Assembly (NCBI GenBank): GCA_037783415.1
Contig: JAZGTN010000150.1
Span: 2,294,001 to 2,358,000, forward strand
Source: Leptasterias polaris
Taxonomy: Eukaryota > Echinodermata > Asteroidea > Forcipulatida > Asteriidae
Length of the DNA: 64,000 bases
Direction: 5' to 3'
The notes under the pieces were generated by a model, which worked only from the letters and a program-made list of their open reading frames with translations, ran no database searches and had not been told where the DNA came from. Below, in pieces: positions 52,264 to 63,292 of this stretch (positions are counted from its first letter, which is position 1; each line of letters starts with the position of its first letter). Both the position numbers and the translations under genes were made by a program.

Positions 52264-54792
52264 AGGTGATAATTGATAGTCCTCAGTCTAGATTATAGGA
52301 TGGAGGGAAACATGCACCATGCAAGAAGCTCCATAAAGCTGTTTGAATGGTTCTCTGTTCTACCTCTCACCATGCTCTCACCAAACCAAGAGTGTGTGGT
52401 TGATAAGAAAAAGAAAGCCTGGTTTCAAACTCAAACATCCTGATAGGATCAGGAGGAACCAGGTCAGACACACTGGTGGTACATTTAGGTTATAAATTGA
52501 ACAAAATTAAACTTTTTCATTATCCTTTACCACAAACACGTGACATAAAAACTGTAAACTGTTACTTCCTAATTGCAATTTTGTTTCATGCCATTAAAGT
52601 GAAAGCAGTAACAAAAGAAATCTGAAGACAGGACGCATGTACCAACTTCAAACAGCTATCAAATCAAACAATAACTTTGACAATCAATCACTTTCAACTT
52701 CAACATCAATACTACATTCATGAGTACAATGACAACTTTCATTTTCAGAGTATTGTCTTTCCTCGATGCTAAACCTAATTTCCTTCCTTCCTTAACCAGA
52801 GCTGATAGATAAAAAAAAAAGTATTGGTTTTCTCAAAAGAAGGAAGGATGAAAACCTTCTTTCTACCGTAAGTGAAAACTGAAACCAGGATATTCCTGTT
52901 TTGCAGGAAAAGGGAACCAACTTTAGGGGTGGCTGTGAAGTTGTTTTACAGGTAACGACGATGCATGAACAAAAACACTGATCCCCACCACTGTACATTT
53001 CCCAAATTCAGTCACTCTTTTCAATGATTGAGTTTTAAAGAAAAGTAGAAAATGAAATAGTTCAGATTGTACACAAACATTGGTTATTAGTTAGACCAAA
53101 GTTAAATTCTTGATTCTCAACATAATTTCTAAATTCATTAAATTCTTTACGGTACAGCTGCTAAATTTTACATATGAGTTGAACTAATTATTTTTTTTGG
53201 GGGGGGGGGGGGCAAAAAAATATAAATGGTTTTCTTTTTTTGAGGGGGTAAAAAGTAGGATTTCCGGTTTAAAACGGAGAAATCACATCCCTGTACTTCA
53301 CAGAGGCAATGGCCTCCGTCCTGCATGGTCAATCCCTTGGTGCCCTTTGTAATGTTCCAGCAGAAATTTACATATTCCCCCAAAAAGGTTGCCCTCTTCC
53401 AAAGAAAAACTGTCTTGCTGTTATAAGAACAAAGGGGTCGTGGGTATGATTTTGTTTTATTCTCCACAAGGACTCACAAAGCACCACATCAAAGATGGAT
53501 TTTATACTGTGTACAGTGCCTATCACACATTGGTGTACTGTATGAGTAAAATAATGTTTTGTTCTCCTTGATGCATTTACTATTGCCACTAAAATGTACA
53601 AACGACCTATCACAGCCAAAAGTCACATGTGAAGAAAACACATTAAGCATTGGAACAGAAACATGTTCGATTAATGCTTTTCGTTCTCTTTAACAAATTT
53701 TCTCACAGGCGTCACCCACAACAATTTCCTCACACTTTACAAGTATACTGCACCTACCTTCTTCTTGTAAATACCGCTGACATGGTTGTGAAAGGAGAGA
53801 AGTCGTTTAAGTTCAGCAGAAGTTTTAACTCCTCTGATACATCACCACATAAACTTGTCAAAAAAATAGACCTTTTTCATCAAGAATACGGGAGACCCCA
53901 AAAATAAATCTCTACTCATCAACTGGCACCTATGTCTCAAATCAAGTAACTATTTCACTCCAAATCTCACAACAATGGAATTACATGACAGGTCAGTTAT
54001 GCAAGTGATTTTAAAAACATTTTGCAGGCATATTTTGCTAACATTGTTTTGAGCAAATTTGTACAGTGACGTGACCTCTAAACTAATGTCCATAAATTTT
54101 AATACCCAATTGTTTGGGATGATTAACTACTTAAAGACTCATCTTTCAACAATGTCCTGCAGTGACTAAGTTCAAAAACATGAGAGAGAATTCAATAAAG
54201 AAATGAACAAATTTTGCGAATTACCTAGTTTTAAAAATATTCTGTTTTAGAGCCCACTTATCCAGTCAACTTAAATCAACTCCAAGGCCTTAGAATGACT
54301 GACAATGATCTTTCCTCTCTCTATGACATCCAACACCATATGGTAGCTCAGCACTCCAAATTTTGGATTATGGATTCGTTGATGCTTTGTAATCCATTCT
54401 TAGAAGTTTTACTACAGACTAGTGCAGTCCCAAGTCCAACAGAATCAAACAATACACGCTATTGGAATTTGATGGTTTGGGGTGCTGAGGTTGGGGGTGT
54501 GTTTTAACACAATATATCTACAGGTGAAAATGAACAGGGAATTGTTTTCAACTAAATGATCCCGAAGAAAGTTGTACAATGATTATAGTGTAAAATCTGC
54601 CTGCATGGCAACATAAACACAAACTATACACTGTACACACATGTAGATGTTTATCAAAAATGCAATTGTAGACATGAATTTTTTCTGATGTGCAGGGCTA
54701 AAATTGTACACTGGTCCGCAAGACTGAGGCCAACGATTTTAGCATTGGTCAAGTAAACTCAAGATTAGACAGGTCTGGTTGTCTTAGTTTTT

Positions 54793-55169
54793 CAATTGAA
54801 TAATAATATCCTAGACATCCTAGACATGCTCAGCATCTATAAGCCATCCCGCAACCTTCGATCAGGAAATAAATATCTTCTTCAAGAAGTCAAATCTCAT
54901 CGTACCTGGGGGGACAGATCATTCTCCGTCGCGGCACCACATCTCTGGAATCAGCTTCCTCTTCACATTAAAACCTCCAATACTATTCACTCATTCAAAA
55001 AGTCTCTCAAAACACACCTCATGTCTAAAGCATTTAGTTCCTCCTAACTGAGTTTTTCTGTTGGTCCCCTCCCCTTTTGTTTTTTCGCTTCCTTTGTTAC
55101 AGCGCCTTGAGCACCTTTGGTGGATATGTGCGCTTTATAAGTCTTCGTTATTATTATTATTATTATTAA
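54793..55169 (+). mobile_element. non-LTR retrotransposon 3' fragment
   Basis: The frame 54796-55047 has PSRNLRSGNKYLL, RSFSVAAPHLWNQLPLHIKT and FKKSLKTHLM, the same reverse-transcriptase tail as at 30958 but clearly diverged. It is followed by AGCGCCTTGAGCACC, GTGCGCTTTATAAG and an ATT microsatellite ending about 55169. The 5' truncation removes the catalytic domain. Confidence 0.85.
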
Positions 55170-55807
55170 TAACCATCTGTGTAATATCTTAAAAAATAAA
55201 CAATAAAAAAGTGAGACTGGTAAATATATTTTAATTCTGTTAAGTATAGTATACTCACCCATAAGGCAAATGAGATAAATCTCCTCTGTGTGCTTATAAA
55301 TTCAAATAAAAACAAGTAAAGGTTGTACCCAGTACTTTTTCATTTAGACACTGGTCTGGTAAAATAAATTGTATTATGGTAAACAATTTGTGTTATAAAG
55401 CCTTGCGGACTTGTGGAATTTAACCCAAAATTTGAGCCCTGCACAATGTGTGTCTGGAAAGAGAAAGAAAAACAAAGTCCAAACTCTTCCAAATACCAAT
55501 AGGCCTACCCGCTCCATTCCCTCAAAAAAACAAACCAAAAAACCCCCAAGAATCAAATGCACATGAAAACAAAGACTCATAGGTATTCCAGGTATTCACT
55601 GTTGTAAATTATGACCTTCGTGTATGCAAATGACCCTTACATTTGCTATTAATTGGGTCTGTGCAAATATGGTATTGAAATCGCCAAACTGTTTTTTATT
55701 TGAATTGGATTACACACTGTATGAAATATTCTATTGTATTCTTTTCAACAATTTTAGGTTTATCAGACCCTCAAATCTGCATTTTGACTGGTCTAGGAAA
55801 TATGGTG

Positions 55808-56372
55808 GAATTGACCCTCCTACTGTCTGACTTTAATATTATCCACTGTGGTTTGAACTATGCCCATGTGATGAATGCATAGTACAGAGTATACAGTCAA
55901 CCCTCCTACTGCCTTACCATTCAATATTATCCTGTGTGGTTTGAATGATAGATTAACTACATGTATGCCAGCCTGTGATATGACTTCATGCGACCAATGC
56001 ATCTACAGTAAACAGTACACAGTCAACCCTCTTACTGTTTGGCCATTCAATATCACCCACTGTGGTTTGAATGATAATGTATTAGATCAAATATTACGCC
56101 AGCCAGCAATACATTATTTGATGGATATAATATACACAGTAAATATGACACAGTCAACCCTCCTACTGCCTGACCATTCAATATCATCCAATCTTGTGGT
56201 TTGAATGGTACATGTAGATAAACTGCCAGCATGCAATATGGTGATGAGTCAATGAGTGTACAAAGTATACACTACACTTCTGTAAACTGTTGTTCTACCA
56301 GGCTAGGCATTTGAACTATTTCAAGTGGTTGTTTAACCAACTGAGAAATGTACGGAAAGTATGATGGTTTAA
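55808..56372. repeat. tandemly repeated left ends of a CCCTCYTRCTGT MITE
   Basis: ACCCTCCTACTGTCTGAC-type starts occur at 55814, 55900, 56026 and 56157, each followed by CATTCAATATTATCC-like and TGTGGTTTGAATGATAG sequence. A single right-end-like sequence (ACGGAAAGTATGATGGTTTAA, written as ACGGAAAGTATG and ATGGTTTAA) closes the block at 56372. A single complete copy of the same element is at 60168-60388. Confidence 0.75.
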
Positions 56373-56379
56373 CCCTAAC

Positions 56380-57010
56380 CCCCATCAGGGTCCCTCTACA
56401 TACCCTGCTAAATACAACAGAATGCAACACAGTTGAAATGAGAACCATGCCATATGCAACAAAATGCAACAAGGGATTTTGTTGCATTGTGCAGTCAGTC
56501 CGCAGTGCGTGCATTAATGAGGTCAAATCCCGAGTTTTATCTGCACAGCCAACGTGCAGAATCGACTGCGCGATTTGCGCGATAAACTGCGAGAGTTCGA
56601 CGACCCCTTTTGCACACGGCACGATGCTCACATGCTTCAGGTGGCATCCAAGATGGCGTGGTAAGTACACGTAGAACAATTTGCCGAGTTGAATGATACC
56701 AAATTTGTTAAGTTTGAAAGACTGTTATGCCTTTTTTTTTACCACCGAACATTTTGGATATTGTTGGGATTGATTTGGGATAGTTTTTGGTTTGCAGCGC
56801 CCTGACCCAGCTAAATAAAAAGAGGAAATAACACCACTAAAAATCGAAAGATTAAAGTGTAAGCTATCGTTTAGTATATTTTTTGGCGTGTGGCGACGAC
56901 AATTTAGGAACGTGATGCACTTCTGCTTTTCGCGAGATTTCTTGTTTTTTAACCGATTTTAGAGTGCACGTTACGGTCACACGCATGGCTGTTGCATGCT
57001 GTCGGCTGCT
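56380..57010 (+). promoter_or_regulatory. candidate TATA-less promoter with TISU-like start and first splice donor
   Basis: CG dinucleotides are dense from about 56505 to 56660 and again at 56885-57000, unlike the flanks. CAAGATGGCGTG at 56649-56660 resembles the TISU element (SAASATGGCGGC), which combines promoter and start-codon context in very short 5' UTRs. It is followed immediately by GTAAGT at 56661, an ideal plus-strand donor. TCGCGAGA at 56930-56937 matches the core of a motif found in bidirectional promoters. A downstream coding exon was not recognised, so the gene served is unknown. It could also be the distant klhl8 promoter on the other strand. Confidence 0.5.
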
Positions 57011-58050
57011 TCGTGTTTTTTTTTTCTTGGCAGGCTTTTCAATCATTCATAGACCAGTCGTTAGTGTAGTACTACATGTTTTTTATTAATTTTAATTTTT
57101 TTAAAATTAATCTTACCTACATGTAGCCCCTAGGCCTAGGCCTATTTTAATAAACAAAATAAAAATAATACAAAATGGGGGTAGTGTGGATATTCGCGTT
57201 CTCAATTTTTATTATAATTTTTGTCAGGCCCTCTTCCACAGCCAGTACATTTAGGAAGAACTCATCAACTGTCAAGTGTCATTGCATTGTACTGTGTCAT
57301 GTGCAATTTTACACAACAGAACATGTCAGCCTACATGACATGAATCCATTATGATTAGATTAGTCCGATTTGAACAAGTACTTGCGATTATCCTGGTATT
57401 GGAGGTATTGGAGGCCGACTTCAGATGGCCTTGGTCTCGGGCTATGTAATGATTCGATCTTGGCCTTGCCCTCTGCACCTTCTGGACTAGTTTTTTGTTA
57501 ATTTTCCACCATTTACTTTTCCCAAAAAATTTCAACAAAATACCATTACTGAATCGGATGTAAGGTTTTCCAGACCAAAATTGGGCATACTTTACGAGTG
57601 CAAAAGACGCAACTCGGGTGCACAAATTGTGACCCCATAAGGTTTTGTCAAGTTGTGCCAGCTAGCTTGATAATGATTTTTTAATTTGAAATGTGAATCA
57701 TCGTCTACTCCAACTAGTCTAATCAGGTGCTACACTTGGTGGAAATCGTTATTAAAAATGTGAGCCCATGTTGATACTTGTTTTGGCCATTCTTCCTATT
57801 GTGGGAGTAGGCTGGTTGGGGATGGGGGGTAGTCGGTTCTATTTTTCAAATTTATGGATTGCTGGTGTGACTAAACTCTGCAACGTGCACTTGGTTAGAT
57901 TTTGTTATCTTTTTCACAACTCCCTTTTCCAAATGTACTTTTGTTGACAAATTTTTGTCTCATTTTGATTATTCCAGGTTAGACCGACGGCTTAAATGGC
58001 CAGCATAATGAGGCATGATTTAGAGCTTACATAACAAGTAAAATCACTTG

Positions 58051-58200
58051 GCTGCTAAATGCAACAAATTCCATCAAGGTATGAATTTGAGTTGACTGCC
58101 AAATGCAACAAAAGGCAACACCAATATGAAGTCACTTGACTGCTAAATGCAACAAATTCAGTCAAAGAATGACATCTCAGTTGACTGCCAATTGCAACAG
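58051..58200. repeat. about 43-bp tandem repeat with TGACTGCYAAATGCAACA
   Basis: Four units begin near 58051, 58095, 58136 and 58181 with (T)TGRCTGCYAA(A/T)TGCAACA. The two odd units also share AAATTC-(A)TCAA. The repeat multiplies the 8-mer ATGCAACA seen elsewhere nearby. Confidence 0.75.
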
Positions 58201-59030
58201 ATTACAACAACTATTACCGTTTGGTGCATATTGTTGCATTTAGCACCAACAAATTGTTATTGGACAGGGGTTACATTCTATGAAGCACCTTCTGATATAT
58301 CATAATTTAGGGTGATCAGGCCTGCTACTTAGGCCATGGAGTTGTCTGGTCACATCACCCTTGTCTTTGATCACTGGGGGCACCGGATCTATTAATCTGG
58401 GGGTTGGGGTGATGGGGGAGGTTTTTTTAAATGTAGTACTCCTGAAATTGCATTAACTCGCCCCATTAACAGAATAACACAATGTGTTGTTCTTGAGCTG
58501 TGAATTTGCAGTCCTCTTAATCTCATTCGCTGTTTTTTAGCAGTGTTCAACATAACCTCTGGTAAGTCTGGCAACCTGTGTTCACAGCAAGCTTCACTCC
58601 ATGTGCACTTAGCAGGGTAACTGCCTAGAGCCAAGGCTGGTAAAAACCAGTTTACTTCACCGTACAACAGAATCCTCTGTTGTATTTTACTGCATCTATG
58701 CTGGGTTTTTTTTCATTTCAACTGTGTTGCATTTTGATGCATTTAGCAAGATGCCTAGAAAAAATCTGATCCAAGCATGGATCCCTTATCCTTTCTAACA
58801 CTACAGCTACGGAGGAATTCCTCAATGCAATGCAACAACATTAACTCTGGCAACATCAGTCTGGGCAACATGAAATACGTGTAAATCGTGCACTGAACCC
58901 AAACTACACACTCGTTAGGAAGATTCAAAAATCGTCTCCGAAGCCACTTCCCAGAGAGTACGACCCCGATGATTAATAATAATCTAACAATAACAAATAC
59001 CGATTAATGAAATCAACCTCCATCCCACCT

Positions 59031-59205
59031 CATCCTCCCACAATGTGTCGACAATGATTGACAATGATTGACACTACTCTATATTATCTGAATCTCAGTC
59101 TGACCCCTCATCCTCCCACAATGTGTCGGACAATGATTGACAATGATTGACACTACTCTATAATAAATTATCTGAATCTCGGTCTGACCCCTGACAAGTT
59201 CATTA
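59031..59205. repeat. tandem duplication, about 73-bp units
   Basis: CTCATCCTCCCACAATGTGTC, written as CTCATCCTCCC and ACAATGTGTC, plus GACAATGATTGACAATGATTG and GACACTACTCTAT occur twice in succession. The second copy has one inserted G and an inserted AATAA-like stretch. Confidence 0.85.
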
Positions 59206-60131
59206 GCTGGTCAAAGATTATGAGGAAACAGTTCTTTTTTTATTTCCAGGTGTCAGTGGTAGGGCATCAGACTGGGGGGTAACATCATGGAGTGATTGGT
59301 AACACCAAACAGGTGCCTGCATCCAACACTCTCATGACCTCGGTTGACCTTTCCCCCTTGGTAGGAGGGATTATAAACACTTCCTGTGACTGTGGTCTTA
59401 TAGTAAGTGTATTTATTTGCAGTAAGGACCCTGCTATTGTCTAGATACTAACTGCTGGTGTAGAGGATCTTGCCTGGATCCATGGCATTGCAGGTATGAT
59501 TGCATAATTAACAATTGGATGCAAATTTTATTAGGCTGTTTCTTTAAGTAGAAAATACTGCTGTGGAAGTAATTTATTTGCCAAGCAACCAGTCAGAGTC
59601 ACAAGCAGTACACAAATTATTTCAACTGTCCAAAACTAGTAGTACAGAACTCATCAGTTAACATTTTATACAATATATGCCTGTTGCAGTTAATGTTGAA
59701 TAATAGGCCTATCAAAGATACTATTTTGCTTAGACACAAGTGGTTTCCCAATTTGACCTTGTCAGACCATAGATCATTGCTATTATATCCCACAATAGGG
59801 ACAAGCTTTTGTATAATGTTTAGACACAATGTAAGGGATAGCAAACACCCATTATGCAGTTTGATATATGTAGCCCTTCCTGATCTATAGGTATGCAATT
59901 TCACTACAACCACAGGGGTTTAGGCTATCCCAAGTGTTTGGAGAAAGCTTAGCCTTCCCCCAAACCCGTGATTGCAGTGATCATATTTTCAGTCTGAGAA
60001 ATTCCAATTGAGCAAATTTACAATGTAAATAGTGACCAGGTCAGTCAGTCACTGTAGCCTGTACCAAGCAGTATTCAAATTTAACTCACTGATCAAGGTC
60101 ATGCCTGAATTAACAGCTGTGACTGTGGCTT

Positions 60132-60664
60132 AAAGGCAGTGCATAGTCTTGGTAATTACTCCACAAGTTAACCCTCTTGCTGTCTGACCATTCAATACCA
60201 TTCACTGTGGTTTTGAATGATAGATAAGCTATGCCAGCCTTGCAATATGAGGGAATGCATGTACACAGTACACAGTACACAGTTAGTTCTGTGCACAGTT
60301 GTGCCACCATACACAACTTTGGCAGTTGAATGGTTTCAAATGGTTGGTCAACTCACTTGAAAATGTTGCGAACAGTAGGAGGGTTAATGACCATTAAAAC
60401 TTACTTGGTTAAAAAGCACAGTTGATATTATAAAACATTGTTAGGAATGACCCCTTTGATGAAAAGTAGTTTTAGAGAAAGATGAAGTTGAATCTGAGAA
60501 CTTCTGGCATCTGAAAGCACACAATTCTATGCAACAAGGGTGTTTTTTCTTCTATATCTTGCAACTTCGATGACAAATTGAGCACAAATGTTGGGATTAA
60601 GCTTAGTTGGGATACACCAAGAGAGGATACTGGATTTTGACATCTACCAAAATACCCTGCCTTT
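60132..60664. mobile_element. AAAGGCA...TGCCTTT MITE, interrupted by a second element
   Basis: The left end AAAGGCAGTGCATAGTCTTG and the right end ATACCCTGCCTTT are of the 5830-6178 family. The body landmarks AAAACTTACTTGGTTAAAAAGC (written as AAAACTTACTTGG and TTAAAAAGC), GAATGACCCCTTTGATG and CTTGCAACTTCGATGAC are all present after removal of 60168-60388. Confidence 0.75.
60168..60388. mobile_element. 221-bp TTAA-flanked MITE, nested
   Basis: TTAACCCTCTTGCTGT at the left and ACAGTAGGAGGGTTAA at the right form inverted repeats bounded by TTAA. That is the exact target duplication of piggyBac-superfamily elements. The insertion splits GGTAATTACTCCACAAG from TGACCATTAAAACTTAC of the host MITE. 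Its left end is the unit amplified at 55808-56372. Confidence 0.85.
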
Positions 60665-60679
60665 AATCGTTGGCATTTT

Positions 60680-61453
60680 TTAACCCTTTCAATACCGCAT
60701 TTTTTATAGGGGTCACACTGCTGTGTACCGCATTTTTTCACACACACACAAAAAAAAAGCAACGTGCAGTGTTCACATTTTTTCAATCTTGATTTTCTGT
60801 GTGAAGACATATTTTTGTGGAAAAACTTTATGCATACAATTTGTAGCTTATGAAATTACCTTTTATATGATGTCAAATTTGTATACATTATCTTTATGTC
60901 CTTTGTCACCTCGATCGGCACAAATGGGTCGAGGCCCGCCGGGTCCACGCCCAAGCCCACGGCGTTGAACGGGTGCCGTGCTCGGTCCAGCTACCGGTAT
61001 ATCGTCAGGATAGTTGTCATAATTGAACGTGCCTGGCGACGAAACATCACGAGTTTCATCTGAATCTTCACTAGGTTCTTCTTCAGATATTTCTGAGTCC
61101 AATTCGGAGTCACTTACGACAAATATTTCAACCAAAACCTCCAGGTCACGAACAGCCATGATGGTGATTTTTTGTCGGGAAAACAGAAGCGTGAAATCTG
61201 GAAGTACTGCTGCATGCAATGTAATTTTTCTCGGAATATCGTAATGGCGACCCCCCTATACAATACACACCATTGTGAAGCTCGATAAACAAGCTACCCG
61301 TCTATATAAAGGTCAACAGCAGAGGGCGCCAAACAAAATAATTACAGGCTCTCAAACGCCGCTGCTTTTTGTGTCGAGTAAACTCGACATTGGTACGGAA
61401 GCACTACACGGCGTAATGTCGAGTAAACTCGACAATGGTATTGAAAGGGTTAA
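60680..61453 (-). mobile_element. piggyBac-type element, internally deleted
   Basis: TTAACCCTTTCAATACCGC at the left (60680) and GGTATTGAAAGGGTTAA at the right (61453) give 17-bp inverted ends including TTAA on both sides. Subterminal repeats are TACCGCATTTTTT twice at the left, and GTCGAGTAAACTCGAC twice at the right (about 61374 and 61420). The right end also has CATTGGTA/CAATGGTA after each palindrome. At 774 bp it is far shorter than an autonomous piggyBac (over 2 kb), and the DDD catalytic domain is absent. It lies 15 bp from the MITE ending at 60664. Confidence 0.88.
60863..61159 (-). pseudogene. N-terminal fragment of a piggyBac transposase
   Basis: The minus-strand frame from the ATG at 61159 gives about 99 residues (an in-frame ATG also lies at 61219). 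It begins MAVRDLEVLVEIFVV, then an acidic stretch SDSELDSEISEEEPSEDSDE, then a PSTAP and a G-R-G-rich basic part, then a short unrelated tail. A poorly conserved, acidic N-terminus of this type precedes the catalytic domain in PGBD-like transposases. The frame stops at about 60863, so no catalytic or zinc-binding part is present. The gene is inside the element above. Confidence 0.65.
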
Positions 61454-63159
61454 AAGTACAGGTTGTCCATAGCAACACCCTTAACAACAGCTACAGCTGT
61501 AGTAGCCACAATTCAGACTAAGCCTCTTAGTGGGCTTAGGTTCCCTGTTGAAGTTGATTTTTAAGCAAACTGATTCCTTGAAATGAATCACTTCTCCTTG
61601 CTTTGTTTACAAAGGGAAGTGAGACAAGAAAGTAGGAACTTTTACTCTATGTAGATAGGTGTGGTATGTCACATAGGAAGGACTTCCTTCTTCCATGGTA
61701 CATGTGAAACCATTTTTAACAGCATGGATTAGGGAACAAGGTCAATACCTCACAGAGGTGATGATTGACGAGCCGTTGCTGTTACTTGCTAGGGATCTGG
61801 CAAAAGGGAGCAGGAATTCCCAGAAATACATGTTTATACAAAATAGGATGTCCAAAGGTATTCATAAGACAAGGAGACCATCTACACCTACATGACAGTA
61901 GGGCTCAAATTTTGCACTGGACTGCAGGCTTGAGGCAAGTGATTTTAGTGTCAGTCCATTAAACTCAAGAGGGACACATGGCCTTCTTGTGTTTTTCAAA
62001 CTGCAATACCTAACTGTAAGATCTCAAGAACAGAAATAGTTGATGTTCAGTTCCATTGTTGACTTCGAGTCTGATTGGCAATAGGGCCTACCTTTCAATT
62101 CTTTTGAGTAATGAAGTACACTTAAAATACCAATAAAGATGAATGAGATCGACCTAAATCTTTTCTCATAATATCTTGGTACTTGTTTAAATAAAAACAG
62201 TTAAATGCATACATGTCTTACATCTAAAAAAGTATGTTTTTTCACATTTTGATTCTGGTCTTGTAAATCAATTCTGATCCTGTAGTCAGTACACATTTTG
62301 AGCTACAAGCCCTGCATTCTTGTGGATCCTCCCCTCTCCCAAATTTGAGCCCTGACATGTAGTTGGGCTAATCTGAACCCTTGATCCTCCAGATGGTCAT
62401 GTACCAGAAGGTTATCATGAGCCATGGGTAAACATTTTGGCAATTTGAGGAGTTTTTTCTTTCAATATTTTAAGTACCCAATTGCACCGTCATTACCACA
62501 CAAGTGCTCTTTCATACTTCGGCCTAATTTACAATAGAAGCCCCATATATAATGTACCTCAAATTAAAACAAAGTGAGAAAAAAAAATAAAAAAATTAAT
62601 AACTGAGTATTCAAGCATTGCTGTTCTATTGTAGCGCGGATTTGGACATACATCATGTAGCGCCTGTGTACTCTTCACTCTTCAGAAGGCTGAGATTACA
62701 GATTCTAATACACGTATGAGAGGGCGATGCAGAATGGCTCATCTGCTCATCAAATAGTTTTGAGGCACCATCCATCGTAACCCTCTAATCTTCGACCGTC
62801 GGGAGGATGGATAGTTATGACTATCGCAACTAACCCAGACCTATTATATAATGAACACAGATTTGTATGTAGCTGTCTAAATTACTTCCTTCCTCCTCGC
62901 TCAATGGACTCCTTTTTCTATAAAACCAGTCAAACTAGCCCTGTAGGAAGTCAGTCTCTGTTGCCCTGCCACTGATGTCCTAACCAGGGCAAAATCTGCC
63001 AGCCACACAATTGGAGATACAACAGTGCTATGCTCACTTAATGTGCATGACCTACATGATGTTTCTCAAACAAAAGTTTACTTCTACGTCTAAGTTCTAC
63101 TTCTAGTCGGCAAGTTCTACTTCTAGTCGGCAAGATCCATAAGTTAGGACGTAAAAGAC
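61454..63159. other. no recognisable gene
   Basis: An eroded relic of the GGCCGTGTCCGAA hairpin family is at about 61474-61525. A repeat at 61898-61985 is shared with 54690-54790, and a repeat at 62232-62330 is shared with 8155-8262. The 66-codon plus frame at 61695-61895 shows no domain and is not supported as an exon. Confidence 0.5.
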
Positions 63160-63292
63160 GAGGAGCAATTACAGTCAAGTCAAGTGTCTTGCTCAAGTCA
63201 AGGACACAAGTGCCTGGACCGAGATTCGAATCCACATTGTCTTGACTAAGCCACCACAACTTGAATTTGGTGCGCTAGACCGCGCGGCCACC
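63160..63292 (-). mobile_element. tRNA-derived SINE, minus strand
   Basis: On the minus strand, GCGGTGGCCGCGCGGTCTAG (A box) and ATGTGGATTCGAATCTCGGTC, written as ATGTGGATTCG and AATCTCGGTC (B box), are followed by CACTTGTGTCCTTGACTTGAG and TTGACTGTAATTGCTCCTC. This is the same head family as 6500, 14067 and 48888. Immediately left is a 20-bp duplication, AAGTTCTACTTCTAGTCGGC, at about 63093-63131. Confidence 0.7.

Larger units (their letters stand above)
34078..56379. other. 22 kb without a recognisable gene
   Basis: This region is probably the 5' intron of klhl8 or intergenic DNA. It holds the MITEs, SINEs and low-complexity tracts listed within it. A possible eroded LINE tail is on the minus strand at about 44900-45110. 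Between about 37.5 and 41.3 kb, 49.3 and 51.2 kb, and 52.3 and 54.7 kb I see only unremarkable AT-rich sequence with chance frames. No spliceable non-coding exon could be identified with confidence. Confidence 0.5.
57011..60131. other. no recognisable gene; motif-rich flank of the candidate promoter
   Basis: It is AT-rich with scattered ATGCAACA sequences, a 43-45-bp tandem repeat at 58051-58200 and a 73-bp duplication at 59031-59205. Minus-strand frames at 57326-57625, 58392-58667 and 59617-59913 contain no familiar motif. Confidence 0.5.

Noticed and set aside
56272..56679. 135-codon minus-strand frame and its 108-codon plus-strand counterpart over the CpG-richer segment
   Set aside because: Opposite-strand frames in a CG-rich stretch. 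The sequence includes MITE-end repeats, and no domain is visible.
61695..61895. Possible short exon with a run of leucines
   Set aside because: No convincing acceptor/donor pair and no similarity to a known protein.
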